5,736 nt of DNA from Fidelibacterota bacterium (GTDB taxonomy: Bacteria > Fidelibacterota > Marinisomatia > SCGC-AAA003-L08 > D37C17), in NCBI GenBank assembly GCA_002711465.1, contig PARL01000017.1, forward strand, positions 57,665-63,400. The letters run 5' to 3'. Below are positions 1 through 5,624 of this stretch, piece by piece. Position 1 is the stretch's first letter. Each line of letters opens with the position of its first letter. The notes under the pieces are model-generated. The model searched no databases and had not been told where the DNA came from. It saw only the letters and a list, made by a program, of their open reading frames with translations. The position numbers were made by a program, and so were the translations under genes.

Positions 1-20
1 GATTAATACTAACAATAAAA

Positions 21-28
21 AAAGGGAG
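21..28 (+). promoter_or_regulatory. Ribosome binding site of the first gene
   Basis: AAAGGGAG lies five bases before the ATG at 34. It is a strong Shine-Dalgarno match and fixes that ATG as the start. Only 20 bases lie upstream in the window, so the promoter cannot be judged. Confidence 0.8.
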
Positions 29-33
29 TAAGT

Positions 34-564
34 ATGAAAACGATAATAACAACGATATTAATGATATCTGTATCACTTTCTCAAGGTGTTGTATACATGG
101 ATTTAGGTTTAGCGCCAGAAGCTGAAGTAGAAGTGATGGGTCTTTCTGCGACAGAAGAACTAGAAACAGGTAGTGTTTCAATTGGTTACTATCATCCAGT
201 CTATCAAGTATCTGATAATATGGGACTTTTTGTGGGTAGTTCTTATGAGGTTATGCCAGCTAAAGATGATGATGATGTAGAGTTTGGTTTTATGGTTCTT
301 TATGGTAGTCTTGGCTATGCAATAAGTGATCAGTTATCTGCATGGGGTTCATTAGGAATGAGTATACCAACAAGTTCTGACTTAACAGATGGTGATGCAG
401 AAAATGGAACGCACATTGGTATGGGCGTTACATATTCAGCGACTGAAAAAATAGGTGTTGCTCTTGGTTATGTGGTAAACTCAACTAGTGTTGATATGGG
501 CGAAGGTCTATCAGCAGATTGGAATTTCTCAAAAATGACTCTTTCTTTAGGTTATAGACTTTAA
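34..564 (+). CDS. Small secreted outer-membrane beta-barrel-like protein
   Basis: The 176-residue product is probably exported and embedded in the outer membrane; its specific function is not recognised. Residues 1-18 look like a signal peptide: K2, a hydrophobic stretch (IITTILMISVSLS) and a plausible cleavage after S-Q-G18. The rest is rich in Gly, Ser, Tyr and Thr. It shows about eight alternating amphipathic stretches ending in turns, for example GSVSIGYYHPVY, MGLFVGSSYEVMP, FGFMVLYGSLGYAI, HIGMGVTYSA, IGVALGYVV and the terminal MTLSLGYRL. This is typical of small eight-stranded OmpA/OmpW-like barrels. The last residue is Leu rather than the more usual Phe. Loops are acidic, including a run of four Asp (DDDD). 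A strong ribosome binding site precedes it and a strong terminator follows, so it is a well-expressed last or only gene of its transcript. Its GC (about 43% in a sampled line) is clearly higher than the operon to the right. A periplasmic beta-sandwich protein is the alternative. Confidence 0.7.
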   Translation: MKTIITTILMISVSLSQGVVYMDLGLAPEAEVEVMGLSATEELETGSVSIGYYHPVYQVSDNMGLFVGSSYEVMPAKDDDDVEFGFMVLYGSLGYAISDQLSAWGSLGMSIPTSSDLTDGDAENGTHIGMGVTYSATEKIGVALGYVVNSTSVDMGEGLSADWNFSKMTLSLGYRL

Positions 565-576
565 AAAAAAGATAAT

Positions 577-606
577 AAAAAGACCTCTAAAATTAGAGGT
601 CTTTTT
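577..606. terminator. Bidirectional intrinsic terminator between convergent genes
   Basis: AAAAAGACCTCTAA (577-590) and its exact reverse complement (593-606) form a perfect 14-base inverted repeat. The realistic hairpin has GACCTCT paired with AGAGGTC, a short A/T extension and a four-base loop. A T-run follows the stem on the plus strand, and the A-run at 577-581 gives a T-run on the minus strand. It can therefore end both the gene at 34-564 and dusB, whose stop is at 635. It is the only good intrinsic terminator I found in the window. Confidence 0.9.
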
Positions 607-634
607 ATTTAAAGTAAAACTTTATATAAATATA

Positions 635-1609
635 TTAATTAACTTCTTTTTCAAACAATTGTAGTAATTCATCAACCTCTTCAACTGAGTTTGCATACAT
701 AAATTTTCTTCTCCATTCAACTGCACCTTTAAATCCTTTTAGATACCAGCTAAAATGTTTCTTAGTTAGATTTAAGCATACGATGCTATTTTTATCCTCT
801 TTTAAAAGCTCATAATGATTTCTACAAACTTCAATTCTCTCTTTTAAGGATGGTTCATATTCTTCAGGTTTGTTATTGATGTGATTTAAGATTGATCTAA
901 ATATCCAAGGATTTCCTAATGCTCCTCTTGCTACCATTACTGCATCACATCCAGTTGATTCAAGCATTTTTTTATAATCATCAACATTATTAATATCACC
1001 GTTTCCAATAACTGGAATGTTTACCGCTTGTTTTAATTCTTTAATCAACTGCCAATTGGCTTGTCCAGTAAATTTTTGAGATGTTGTACGTGGGTGAAGA
1101 GTAATTGCCTTAACACCAATTTTCTCAAGTCTCAAGCCAGCCTCTGTGGATATAATTTTATCTTTATCCCAGCCAGCTCGCATTTTTACAGTGACTGGTG
1201 TTTCGTTAACAGACTCAACAACAGCAGCGGTTATTTCGTCCATCAAACATAAATCTTTCATTGCGCCTGATCCTGCACCTGATTTGGTAACTTTTGGAAC
1301 TGGGCATCCATAATTGATATCTATTATGTCAGGCTTAAACATTTCATTAACCATTTTTGCAGATTTTCCTACCACATCTGGACTATCACCAAATATTTGT
1401 ATTCCTAACGGTCTTTCATCTTCTGAAAATTTCATCATTTCCAATGTTCTAATATTTTCTCTGATAATACCATTAGCGCTTACAAATTCTGTATATACAA
1501 CACCAGCACCAAAGTGTTTGCAGATTGTCCTGTAAGGGTGATCTGTAACACCTGCCATGGGTGCTAAAAATAGTGGTGATTTAATTTTTAATTTTCCTAT
1601 AGTGAACAT
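635..1609 (-). CDS. dusB: tRNA-dihydrouridine synthase, DusB/NifR3 type
   Basis: This FMN-dependent cytoplasmic enzyme uses NADPH to reduce uridine to dihydrouridine in the tRNA D-loop. The 324-residue length is normal for bacterial Dus proteins. An N-terminal TIM barrel carries the FMN-site motif PMAGVTD (17-23), Q71 in the GIQIFG strand, and DINYGCPVPK with the catalytic Cys at 102. Next come KMRAGW (142-147), LHPRT (171-175, where many homologues read VHGRT), VIGNGDI (200-206) and VMVARGALGNPWIF (224-237) for FMN phosphate binding. The helical tRNA-binding C-terminus follows and includes HFSWYLKGFKG. The GCPVPKV and GNPWIF patterns favour the DusB/NifR3 branch over DusA or DusC. Its ATG (1609-1607) has only an A-rich, weak ribosome site (AAAGAAAA). 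It is transcribed divergently from yajC and stops at the shared terminator. Family assignment is secure; the exact uridine positions modified are inferred. Confidence 0.95.
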   Translation of the reverse strand: MFTIGKLKIKSPLFLAPMAGVTDHPYRTICKHFGAGVVYTEFVSANGIIRENIRTLEMMKFSEDERPLGIQIFGDSPDVVGKSAKMVNEMFKPDIIDINYGCPVPKVTKSGAGSGAMKDLCLMDEITAAVVESVNETPVTVKMRAGWDKDKIISTEAGLRLEKIGVKAITLHPRTTSQKFTGQANWQLIKELKQAVNIPVIGNGDINNVDDYKKMLESTGCDAVMVARGALGNPWIFRSILNHINNKPEEYEPSLKERIEVCRNHYELLKEDKNSIVCLNLTKKHFSWYLKGFKGAVEWRRKFMYANSVEEVDELLQLFEKEVN

Positions 1610-1673
1610 TTTTCTTTAAAATTATTATGTGGTAAATTATCATAAATAAAAGAAAATTTAAATAGGAGTTTCA
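1610..1673. promoter_or_regulatory. Divergent dusB / yajC-operon promoter region
   Basis: These 64 bases must hold the start signals for both directions. On the plus strand TTTAAA (1615-1620), a 17-base spacer and TATCAT (1638-1643) resemble a sigma-70 -35/-10 pair. They would place transcription start near 1650, about 24 bases before yajC. On the minus strand TATGAT (1644-1639) is an overlapping -10-like hexamer; no convincing -35 goes with it. The core TTATCATAA (1637-1645) is symmetric except for its central base. In DNA this AT-rich such matches arise by chance, so the exact hexamers are tentative, while a promoter somewhere here is very likely. Confidence 0.4.
1663..1668 (+). promoter_or_regulatory. 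Ribosome binding site of yajC
   Basis: TAGGAG sits five bases before the ATG at 1674. It is one of only three clear Shine-Dalgarno sites in the window (the others precede 34 and 4965), as expected for the first gene of the operon. Confidence 0.8.
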
Positions 1674-1943
1674 ATGGAATCTATATTTACGACAATTTTT
1701 CCTATGTTTGTTGTTTTTGGTATTTTTTATTTTATCATTATTAGACCACAAAATAAAAAAAGAGATGAATTTCAAAATATGCTTAACAATATGAAAAAAG
1801 GTGATAAAGTAGTGACAGCTGGAGGTTTAAGAGGAAATATTAAGGGTTTTCAAGGTGAAAATAATGAAATTATTATTCTAGATTTGGGTGAAGCAAATGT
1901 TAATGTTATGAAAAATTATATTGTTGATATAATTAAAAAATGA
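1674..1943 (+). CDS. yajC: Sec translocon accessory subunit YajC
   Basis: YajC is a small inner-membrane protein that associates with SecDF and SecYEG during protein export. The 89-residue product has the family layout. A single N-terminal membrane helix (about residues 5-24, rich in Phe and Ile) runs straight into the signature FYFIIIRPQNKKR. A cytoplasmic segment with MKKGDKVVTAGGLRG (about 40-54) and a short beta-rich tail follow. Its length is slightly under the roughly 110 residues of the E. coli protein, the difference lying in the variable C-terminus. It opens the operon after a good ribosome site and overlaps fmt by four bases (ATGA). Elsewhere yajC commonly neighbours tgt or secD/secF; here it precedes fmt, a place often held by peptide deformylase (def). 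No secD or secF is in the window. Confidence 0.93.
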   Translation: MESIFTTIFPMFVVFGIFYFIIIRPQNKKRDEFQNMLNNMKKGDKVVTAGGLRGNIKGFQGENNEIIILDLGEANVNVMKNYIVDIIKK

Positions 1944-2869
1944 GATTAGTTTTTTTTGGCAATCCAGATTTTTGTAAGCATCCATTATTAAGTATATATA
2001 AATCAGACCACGAACTACTATCTGTAGTAACTAATATTGATAGACAATCAGGAAGAGGTTTAAATATTAGTTCAACATATGTTAAACAAAAAGCATTAGA
2101 GTTAAATGTGCCTGTTATAGAAACAGAAGATGTGAATTCAGAAAGTTTATATCAAACTTTAACTGAACTTAATCCGGATATTTTCGTTGTTGTTGCTTTT
2201 TCAATTCTACCTGATAGAATTTTAAATATTCCAAAAAAATGTTCAATAAATATTCATCCATCTATGCTTCCTAAGTATAGAGGTTCTAGCCCAATACAAT
2301 ATGCCTTGTTAAATGGCGATAAAAAAACAGGAGTTACAATAATTGATATGAATGAAAATGTTGATTCAGGCAATATTTTAGGGCAGAAAGAAATGGACAT
2401 TCCTAATGATGCAAATTTTGGATATTTGTACGAAAAATTAGGTATTTTGGGCTCAAAATTACTATTAGAGGTAATTGACAATATTTCTAATGATAGATTG
2501 AATGTAAAAAAACAAGATCATGATAAAAAAACATTTGCTCCAAAGATTAAAAAATCACAATATAAAATTAATTTTGATCAAAATGGATTAAATATCTATA
2601 ATCAAATTAGAGCTTTTGACCCTTACCCAGGAGCATACGGTATTTTAAATGATAAGAGAATTAAATTATTTGGTGTTAAAATATTTTCAGAAAAAGACTA
2701 TCATGAATACAAAGTTGGTCAACTAATTATTGATGGAAAATTACTTCTCATTTATGTTGGAAAGATAACTTTATCAATCTCAAAAATTCAAGTTGAAGGA
2801 AAAAAAAGAGTCGAAGCCTCAGACTATATTAAAGGATTAAATCATAAAGAGACATTAATTGTCAAATAG
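1940..2869 (+). CDS. fmt: Methionyl-tRNA formyltransferase
   Basis: Fmt transfers a formyl group from 10-formyltetrahydrofolate to Met-tRNAfMet, providing the bacterial initiator tRNA. At 309 residues it is full length (E. coli about 315). The N-terminal Rossmann domain begins RLVFFGNPDF (2-11). The tRNA-acceptor loop region includes DRQSGRG (34-40) and continues to VKQKAL. The catalytic core holds NIHPSMLPKYRG (104-115) and the MNENVDSGNIL segment (137-147), giving the expected Asn104, His106 and Asp142 triad. The C-terminal OB-like domain starts around residue 205 and has the typical RAFDPYPGAYG (about 228-238). The ATG lies inside the yajC stop (ATGA) with no Shine-Dalgarno sequence, so translation is probably coupled to yajC. 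The loop after GRG reads LN where E. coli has two lysines, a small departure in the tRNA-contact loop. The identification is secure. Confidence 0.96.
   Translation: MRLVFFGNPDFCKHPLLSIYKSDHELLSVVTNIDRQSGRGLNISSTYVKQKALELNVPVIETEDVNSESLYQTLTELNPDIFVVVAFSILPDRILNIPKKCSINIHPSMLPKYRGSSPIQYALLNGDKKTGVTIIDMNENVDSGNILGQKEMDIPNDANFGYLYEKLGILGSKLLLEVIDNISNDRLNVKKQDHDKKTFAPKIKKSQYKINFDQNGLNIYNQIRAFDPYPGAYGILNDKRIKLFGVKIFSEKDYHEYKVGQLIIDGKLLLIYVGKITLSISKIQVEGKKRVEASDYIKGLNHKETLIVK
2846..2852 (+). promoter_or_regulatory. Ribosome site supporting a TTG start for rsmB
   Basis: AAAGAGA within the end of fmt stands six bases before TTG at 2859. No in-frame ATG occurs until about codon 86, which would remove most of the NusB-like domain, so this purine-rich site and the TTG are the best start. 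Confidence 0.55.
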
Positions 2870-4175
2870 TAAAACAAAAATACTACTTTTCATCTATGAA
2901 GCCTTAAAAGATAATGAAATTAAATCTTTAAGAATTGATCATTTACTGACTTCAAGGTTGACCAAATATGACTTCAGTAATAGTGATTTAAGATTTATTC
3001 ATAAAATTATCTTTGGAGTCATTCGAAGTAAAAGAAGTATAGATTATCATATTGAAAAAACATATGATGGTAAATATAAAAAATTACTTATAAAATATAA
3101 AATTTTACTAAGAATGGGATTTTATCAAATACATTTTATGAACTCTGTACCAGATTATGCTTCTGTGAGTACAATTGTTGATTTAACTAAAAAAATCGAT
3201 AAACGCAAAGTAAGCCTTATCAATGCAGTTTTGAGGCGTCTTACCAATGTGAACAATATTGATCATCAACAAATTAACGATTTTTCTATTAAGTACAATC
3301 ATCCAGATTGGATGATTGATAGGTGGGCAAAGCAATTTGATAGAAAAACTTTAGTTAATGTTTTAAACAGTAATAATAGAGAGCCTATTATTTGGTTTAG
3401 AGTTAATGTTTTAAAAACATCATATTCACAGATTGAATCGATGCTTAATAAAAAAAATATATTCATTCAAAAGTCTAATTTGATTGATAATTATTTTAAA
3501 TCTGAATCGTCCCAAAAAGTTTTAAACAGTGGATTAATTAAAAAAGATTTCATATCCGTTCAAAATCCATCAAATGCTCTAGTGGTAAAACTTCTCAACC
3601 CAAGCAAAAAAAAGATATTTTTTGATGGATGTTCTGCACCTGGCGGAAAAATGAGATATCTTAATGAATTAACAGGTGGTAAAGAAATTATAAATTCGTA
3701 TGATAATGATACAAAAAGAATCAAAATTCTTAAAAATTATATATTAAAAAATGATATGACAAACATAAATTGTCAATTAAAAGATTTATCAAAAGATCAA
3801 ATTGAAAGATTTGATGAAGGTTTAATTGATGTACCTTGTTCTGGAACGGGCGTAATGTCAAAAAGGGTAGATTTGAGGTGGAGAAGAAAAATTTCTCATT
3901 TGAATGAAATGGTTAAAATTCAGTCATCTATCATTTCAAATGTATCAAATTATGTTAATGATTATGGAGTTTTAGTTTACAGTACATGCTCAATTGAAGA
4001 AGAAGAAAATTGGCAGATTATTGATAATTTTTTAAATTCCAATAATAATTTTGAGTTAGATAATGCTAAAAAATACATTCCTGAAAAATTTGTTGATAAA
4101 AATGGTTGCATGTCAATACTTCCTCAATCTGATGGAATGGATGGTATTTTTGCAGCGAGACTAATTAAAAAATGA
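2859..4175 (+). CDS. rsmB: 16S rRNA (cytosine-C5) methyltransferase RsmB
   Basis: RsmB (Sun/Fmu) makes m5C967 (E. coli numbering) in 16S rRNA with S-adenosylmethionine. At 438 residues it matches the usual length of about 430. Residues 1 to about 135 form the NusB-like RNA-binding domain, with patterns such as DLRFIHKIIFGVIRSK and VSLINAVLRRL. A linker leads to the Rossmann methyltransferase domain. That domain has the SAM-binding motif DGCSAPGGK (256-264), DVPCSGTG with Cys327 (product-release cysteine) and YSTCSIEEEEN with the nucleophile Cys377. It ends in DGIFAARLIKK. The two cysteines fall two positions from their E. coli counterparts (325 and 375). The start is a TTG overlapping the end of fmt by 11 bases, and the stop overlaps the next ATG by four. 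fmt-rsmB adjacency is widespread in bacteria. The internal sequence is very lysine- and asparagine-rich, in line with its AT content. Confidence 0.95.
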   Translation: MSNSKTKILLFIYEALKDNEIKSLRIDHLLTSRLTKYDFSNSDLRFIHKIIFGVIRSKRSIDYHIEKTYDGKYKKLLIKYKILLRMGFYQIHFMNSVPDYASVSTIVDLTKKIDKRKVSLINAVLRRLTNVNNIDHQQINDFSIKYNHPDWMIDRWAKQFDRKTLVNVLNSNNREPIIWFRVNVLKTSYSQIESMLNKKNIFIQKSNLIDNYFKSESSQKVLNSGLIKKDFISVQNPSNALVVKLLNPSKKKIFFDGCSAPGGKMRYLNELTGGKEIINSYDNDTKRIKILKNYILKNDMTNINCQLKDLSKDQIERFDEGLIDVPCSGTGVMSKRVDLRWRRKISHLNEMVKIQSSIISNVSNYVNDYGVLVYSTCSIEEEENWQIIDNFLNSNNNFELDNAKKYIPEKFVDKNGCMSILPQSDGMDGIFAARLIKK

Positions 4176-4957
4176 TATATAAACATTTAAAAAATTTAAC
4201 TGTAATATTTCTAACTTTTATATTTATGTATATACTAGTTGATATGATTTTTTTACCAAATGTATTTTATGTTAATGAAACTACTGTTCCTGATGTAATT
4301 AATCAAAATATTTCAACTGGAAAAATAATTATAGAAGATGCAGATTTAGAGTACAGAATTCAGTACATTCCATCCGAAAAAAGTTCATCGATAGGAACAA
4401 TTATTAATACAATACCAATGTACGGAAAAAGAGTTAAATCAGGTACAATTGTAGATTTAAAAGTTTTAGGTGACAAAGAAACTTTTGTTGTTCCAGATTT
4501 AATAAATAAGAGTAAAAATATTTCCATAAATATATTAAAAAGTATGGGTATTAAGCTCGATACTATTTTTTACGATTATTGGGATTTTATATGCACAGAT
4601 TTAACAAGTATTAATGAAAACATAGATTATGAAAAAATGTATGTTGAATGCAATAAACCAAAACATAATATTGTTTGGAATCAATATCCTAAAAGTGGTG
4701 AAAATGTTTATAAAGAAAAAGCTATAACACTTTATGTTAGCAATGGATCATTTGCACCTGAATTTTATTCAATACCAACTTTAATTGATTTAGATTTAGA
4801 AGAAGCAATTAAAAAAATCAAAAAAGCAGGATTACTATTGGGTGAAATTGAATATGTAAATTCAGATTTAAATATATCAAGTAATAAAGTAATAGATCAA
4901 TTTCCATATGGTGAGTGTAGAATTACTGATAAAATCAATTTAATAGTAAAAAAATAG
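4172..4957 (+). CDS. Membrane-anchored protein with three PASTA domains, no kinase
   Basis: PASTA domains are extracytoplasmic modules that in other proteins bind peptidoglycan fragments or beta-lactams (PrkC-type kinases, penicillin-binding proteins). This 261-residue protein has a short basic N-terminus, one membrane helix (about 9-28) and then only PASTA-like units. Unit 1 is about 38-99 (VPDVINQN to VDLKVLG). Unit 2 is about 105-192 (VVPDLINK to ITLYVSNG). Unit 3 is about 200-261 (IPTLIDLDLEEAIKKIKKAG to INLIVKK). Each starts with a (V/I)P(D/T)(V/L)I box, has a central helix, and ends with a strand after a QYPKSGE-like turn. Unit 2 carries an insertion of roughly 25 residues (about 138-164) with Cys141 and Cys160. 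The membrane helix and lack of kinase motifs predict a periplasm-facing, N-terminally anchored protein without catalysis. It overlaps rsmB by four bases and precedes rpe, the position of prkC in Gram-positive genomes. A role in sensing or binding cell-wall material is inference. Confidence 0.85.
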   Translation: MIYKHLKNLTVIFLTFIFMYILVDMIFLPNVFYVNETTVPDVINQNISTGKIIIEDADLEYRIQYIPSEKSSSIGTIINTIPMYGKRVKSGTIVDLKVLGDKETFVVPDLINKSKNISINILKSMGIKLDTIFYDYWDFICTDLTSINENIDYEKMYVECNKPKHNIVWNQYPKSGENVYKEKAITLYVSNGSFAPEFYSIPTLIDLDLEEAIKKIKKAGLLLGEIEYVNSDLNISSNKVIDQFPYGECRITDKINLIVKK

Positions 4958-4960
4958 GAG
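4956..4960 (+). promoter_or_regulatory. Ribosome binding site of rpe overlapping the previous stop
   Basis: AGGAG shares its first two bases with the TAG stop of the PASTA gene and lies four bases before the rpe ATG at 4965. rpe thus has its own strong site, unlike fmt and the PASTA gene. Confidence 0.75.
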
Positions 4961-4964
4961 AAGT

Positions 4965-5624
4965 ATGAACAGAATAATATCACCTTCTTTATTATCAGCA
5001 GATTTTTCAATATTAAAAGATCAAATTGAAATAGTTAAAAATGCTGGTGCACAAAGATTACATATTGATTGTATGGATGGTCATTTCGTTCCAAATTTTA
5101 CTTTTGGACCTTTCATCCTAAAGGCTATTAGAAAGTTAACGGATTTACATCTTGAAACTCATCTAATGATAGATAATCCTTCAAATTATTTTGATGATTT
5201 TATTAGTGCAGGTGCTGATACATTAATATTTCATTACGAAGCAAGCAATGATATAAGAAAGGATTTAGAGTACATCAAATCAAAAAATATAAAATGTGGT
5301 CTAGCATTAAAACCAGAAACAGATTATAAAGTATTAATTGACTATATTGATGTTCTCGATTATGTGTTAGTTATGTCTGTCTCTCCTGGTTTTGGAGGCC
5401 AAGGTTTTATTGAAGATACACTTATAAAAATGGAACAAATTTGTAAACTATGTTTAGAAAATAAACGCAGAGATGATATTACAATAGGTGTCGATGGCGG
5501 AGTTAATCTTTCGACAATTAAAAGAGTATATGATACTGGTGTCGATGTCACAGTTGTTGGTTCAGGTCTGTATAAAGCAGAAAATATTGTAGAAAGGTTT
5601 AACGAGTTACAAATCTGTGAGTAA
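4965..5624 (+). CDS. rpe: Ribulose-phosphate 3-epimerase
   Basis: Rpe interconverts D-ribulose 5-phosphate and D-xylulose 5-phosphate in the pentose phosphate pathway, in the cytoplasm. The 219-residue TIM barrel is standard length. It opens with ISPSLLSADF (5-14). HIDCMDGHFVPN (33-44) supplies metal ligands His33 and catalytic Asp35, and HLMIDNP (66-72) supplies His66. MSVSPGFGGQ (137-146) is the flexible phosphate-side loop. GVDGGVN contains the second catalytic Asp177, and VVGSGLY (197-203) binds the substrate phosphate. All four metal ligands are present. Residue 36 is Cys where Val is common; it is not catalytic. It follows the PASTA gene by seven bases and its end overlaps the next gene by eight. 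Its GC is a little higher than fmt and rsmB. The identification is secure. Confidence 0.97.
   Translation: MNRIISPSLLSADFSILKDQIEIVKNAGAQRLHIDCMDGHFVPNFTFGPFILKAIRKLTDLHLETHLMIDNPSNYFDDFISAGADTLIFHYEASNDIRKDLEYIKSKNIKCGLALKPETDYKVLIDYIDVLDYVLVMSVSPGFGGQGFIEDTLIKMEQICKLCLENKRRDDITIGVDGGVNLSTIKRVYDTGVDVTVVGSGLYKAENIVERFNELQICE

Noticed and set aside
611..623. Small inverted repeat AAAGT-AAA-ACTTT after the terminator
   Set aside because: A five-base, mostly A/T stem is too weak to matter and is expected by chance in this AT-rich spacer.
1061..1535. Two plus-strand open frames (1061-1252 and 1314-1535) inside dusB
   Set aside because: They lie antisense to strongly conserved dusB motifs, have no ribosome site and encode no recognisable protein; they are shadows of dusB.
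2254..2481. Minus-strand open frame inside fmt
   Set aside because: It is antisense to the fmt catalytic core, and its open frame is explained by the coding constraint of fmt.
4948..4954. Run of seven A at the end of the PASTA gene as a slippage site
   Set aside because: Slippage here would change only the last residues, and similar A-runs are common throughout; no functional second frame follows.
5360..5551. Minus-strand open frame inside rpe
   Set aside because: It is antisense to the conserved phosphate loop and Asp177 region of rpe, with no independent signals.
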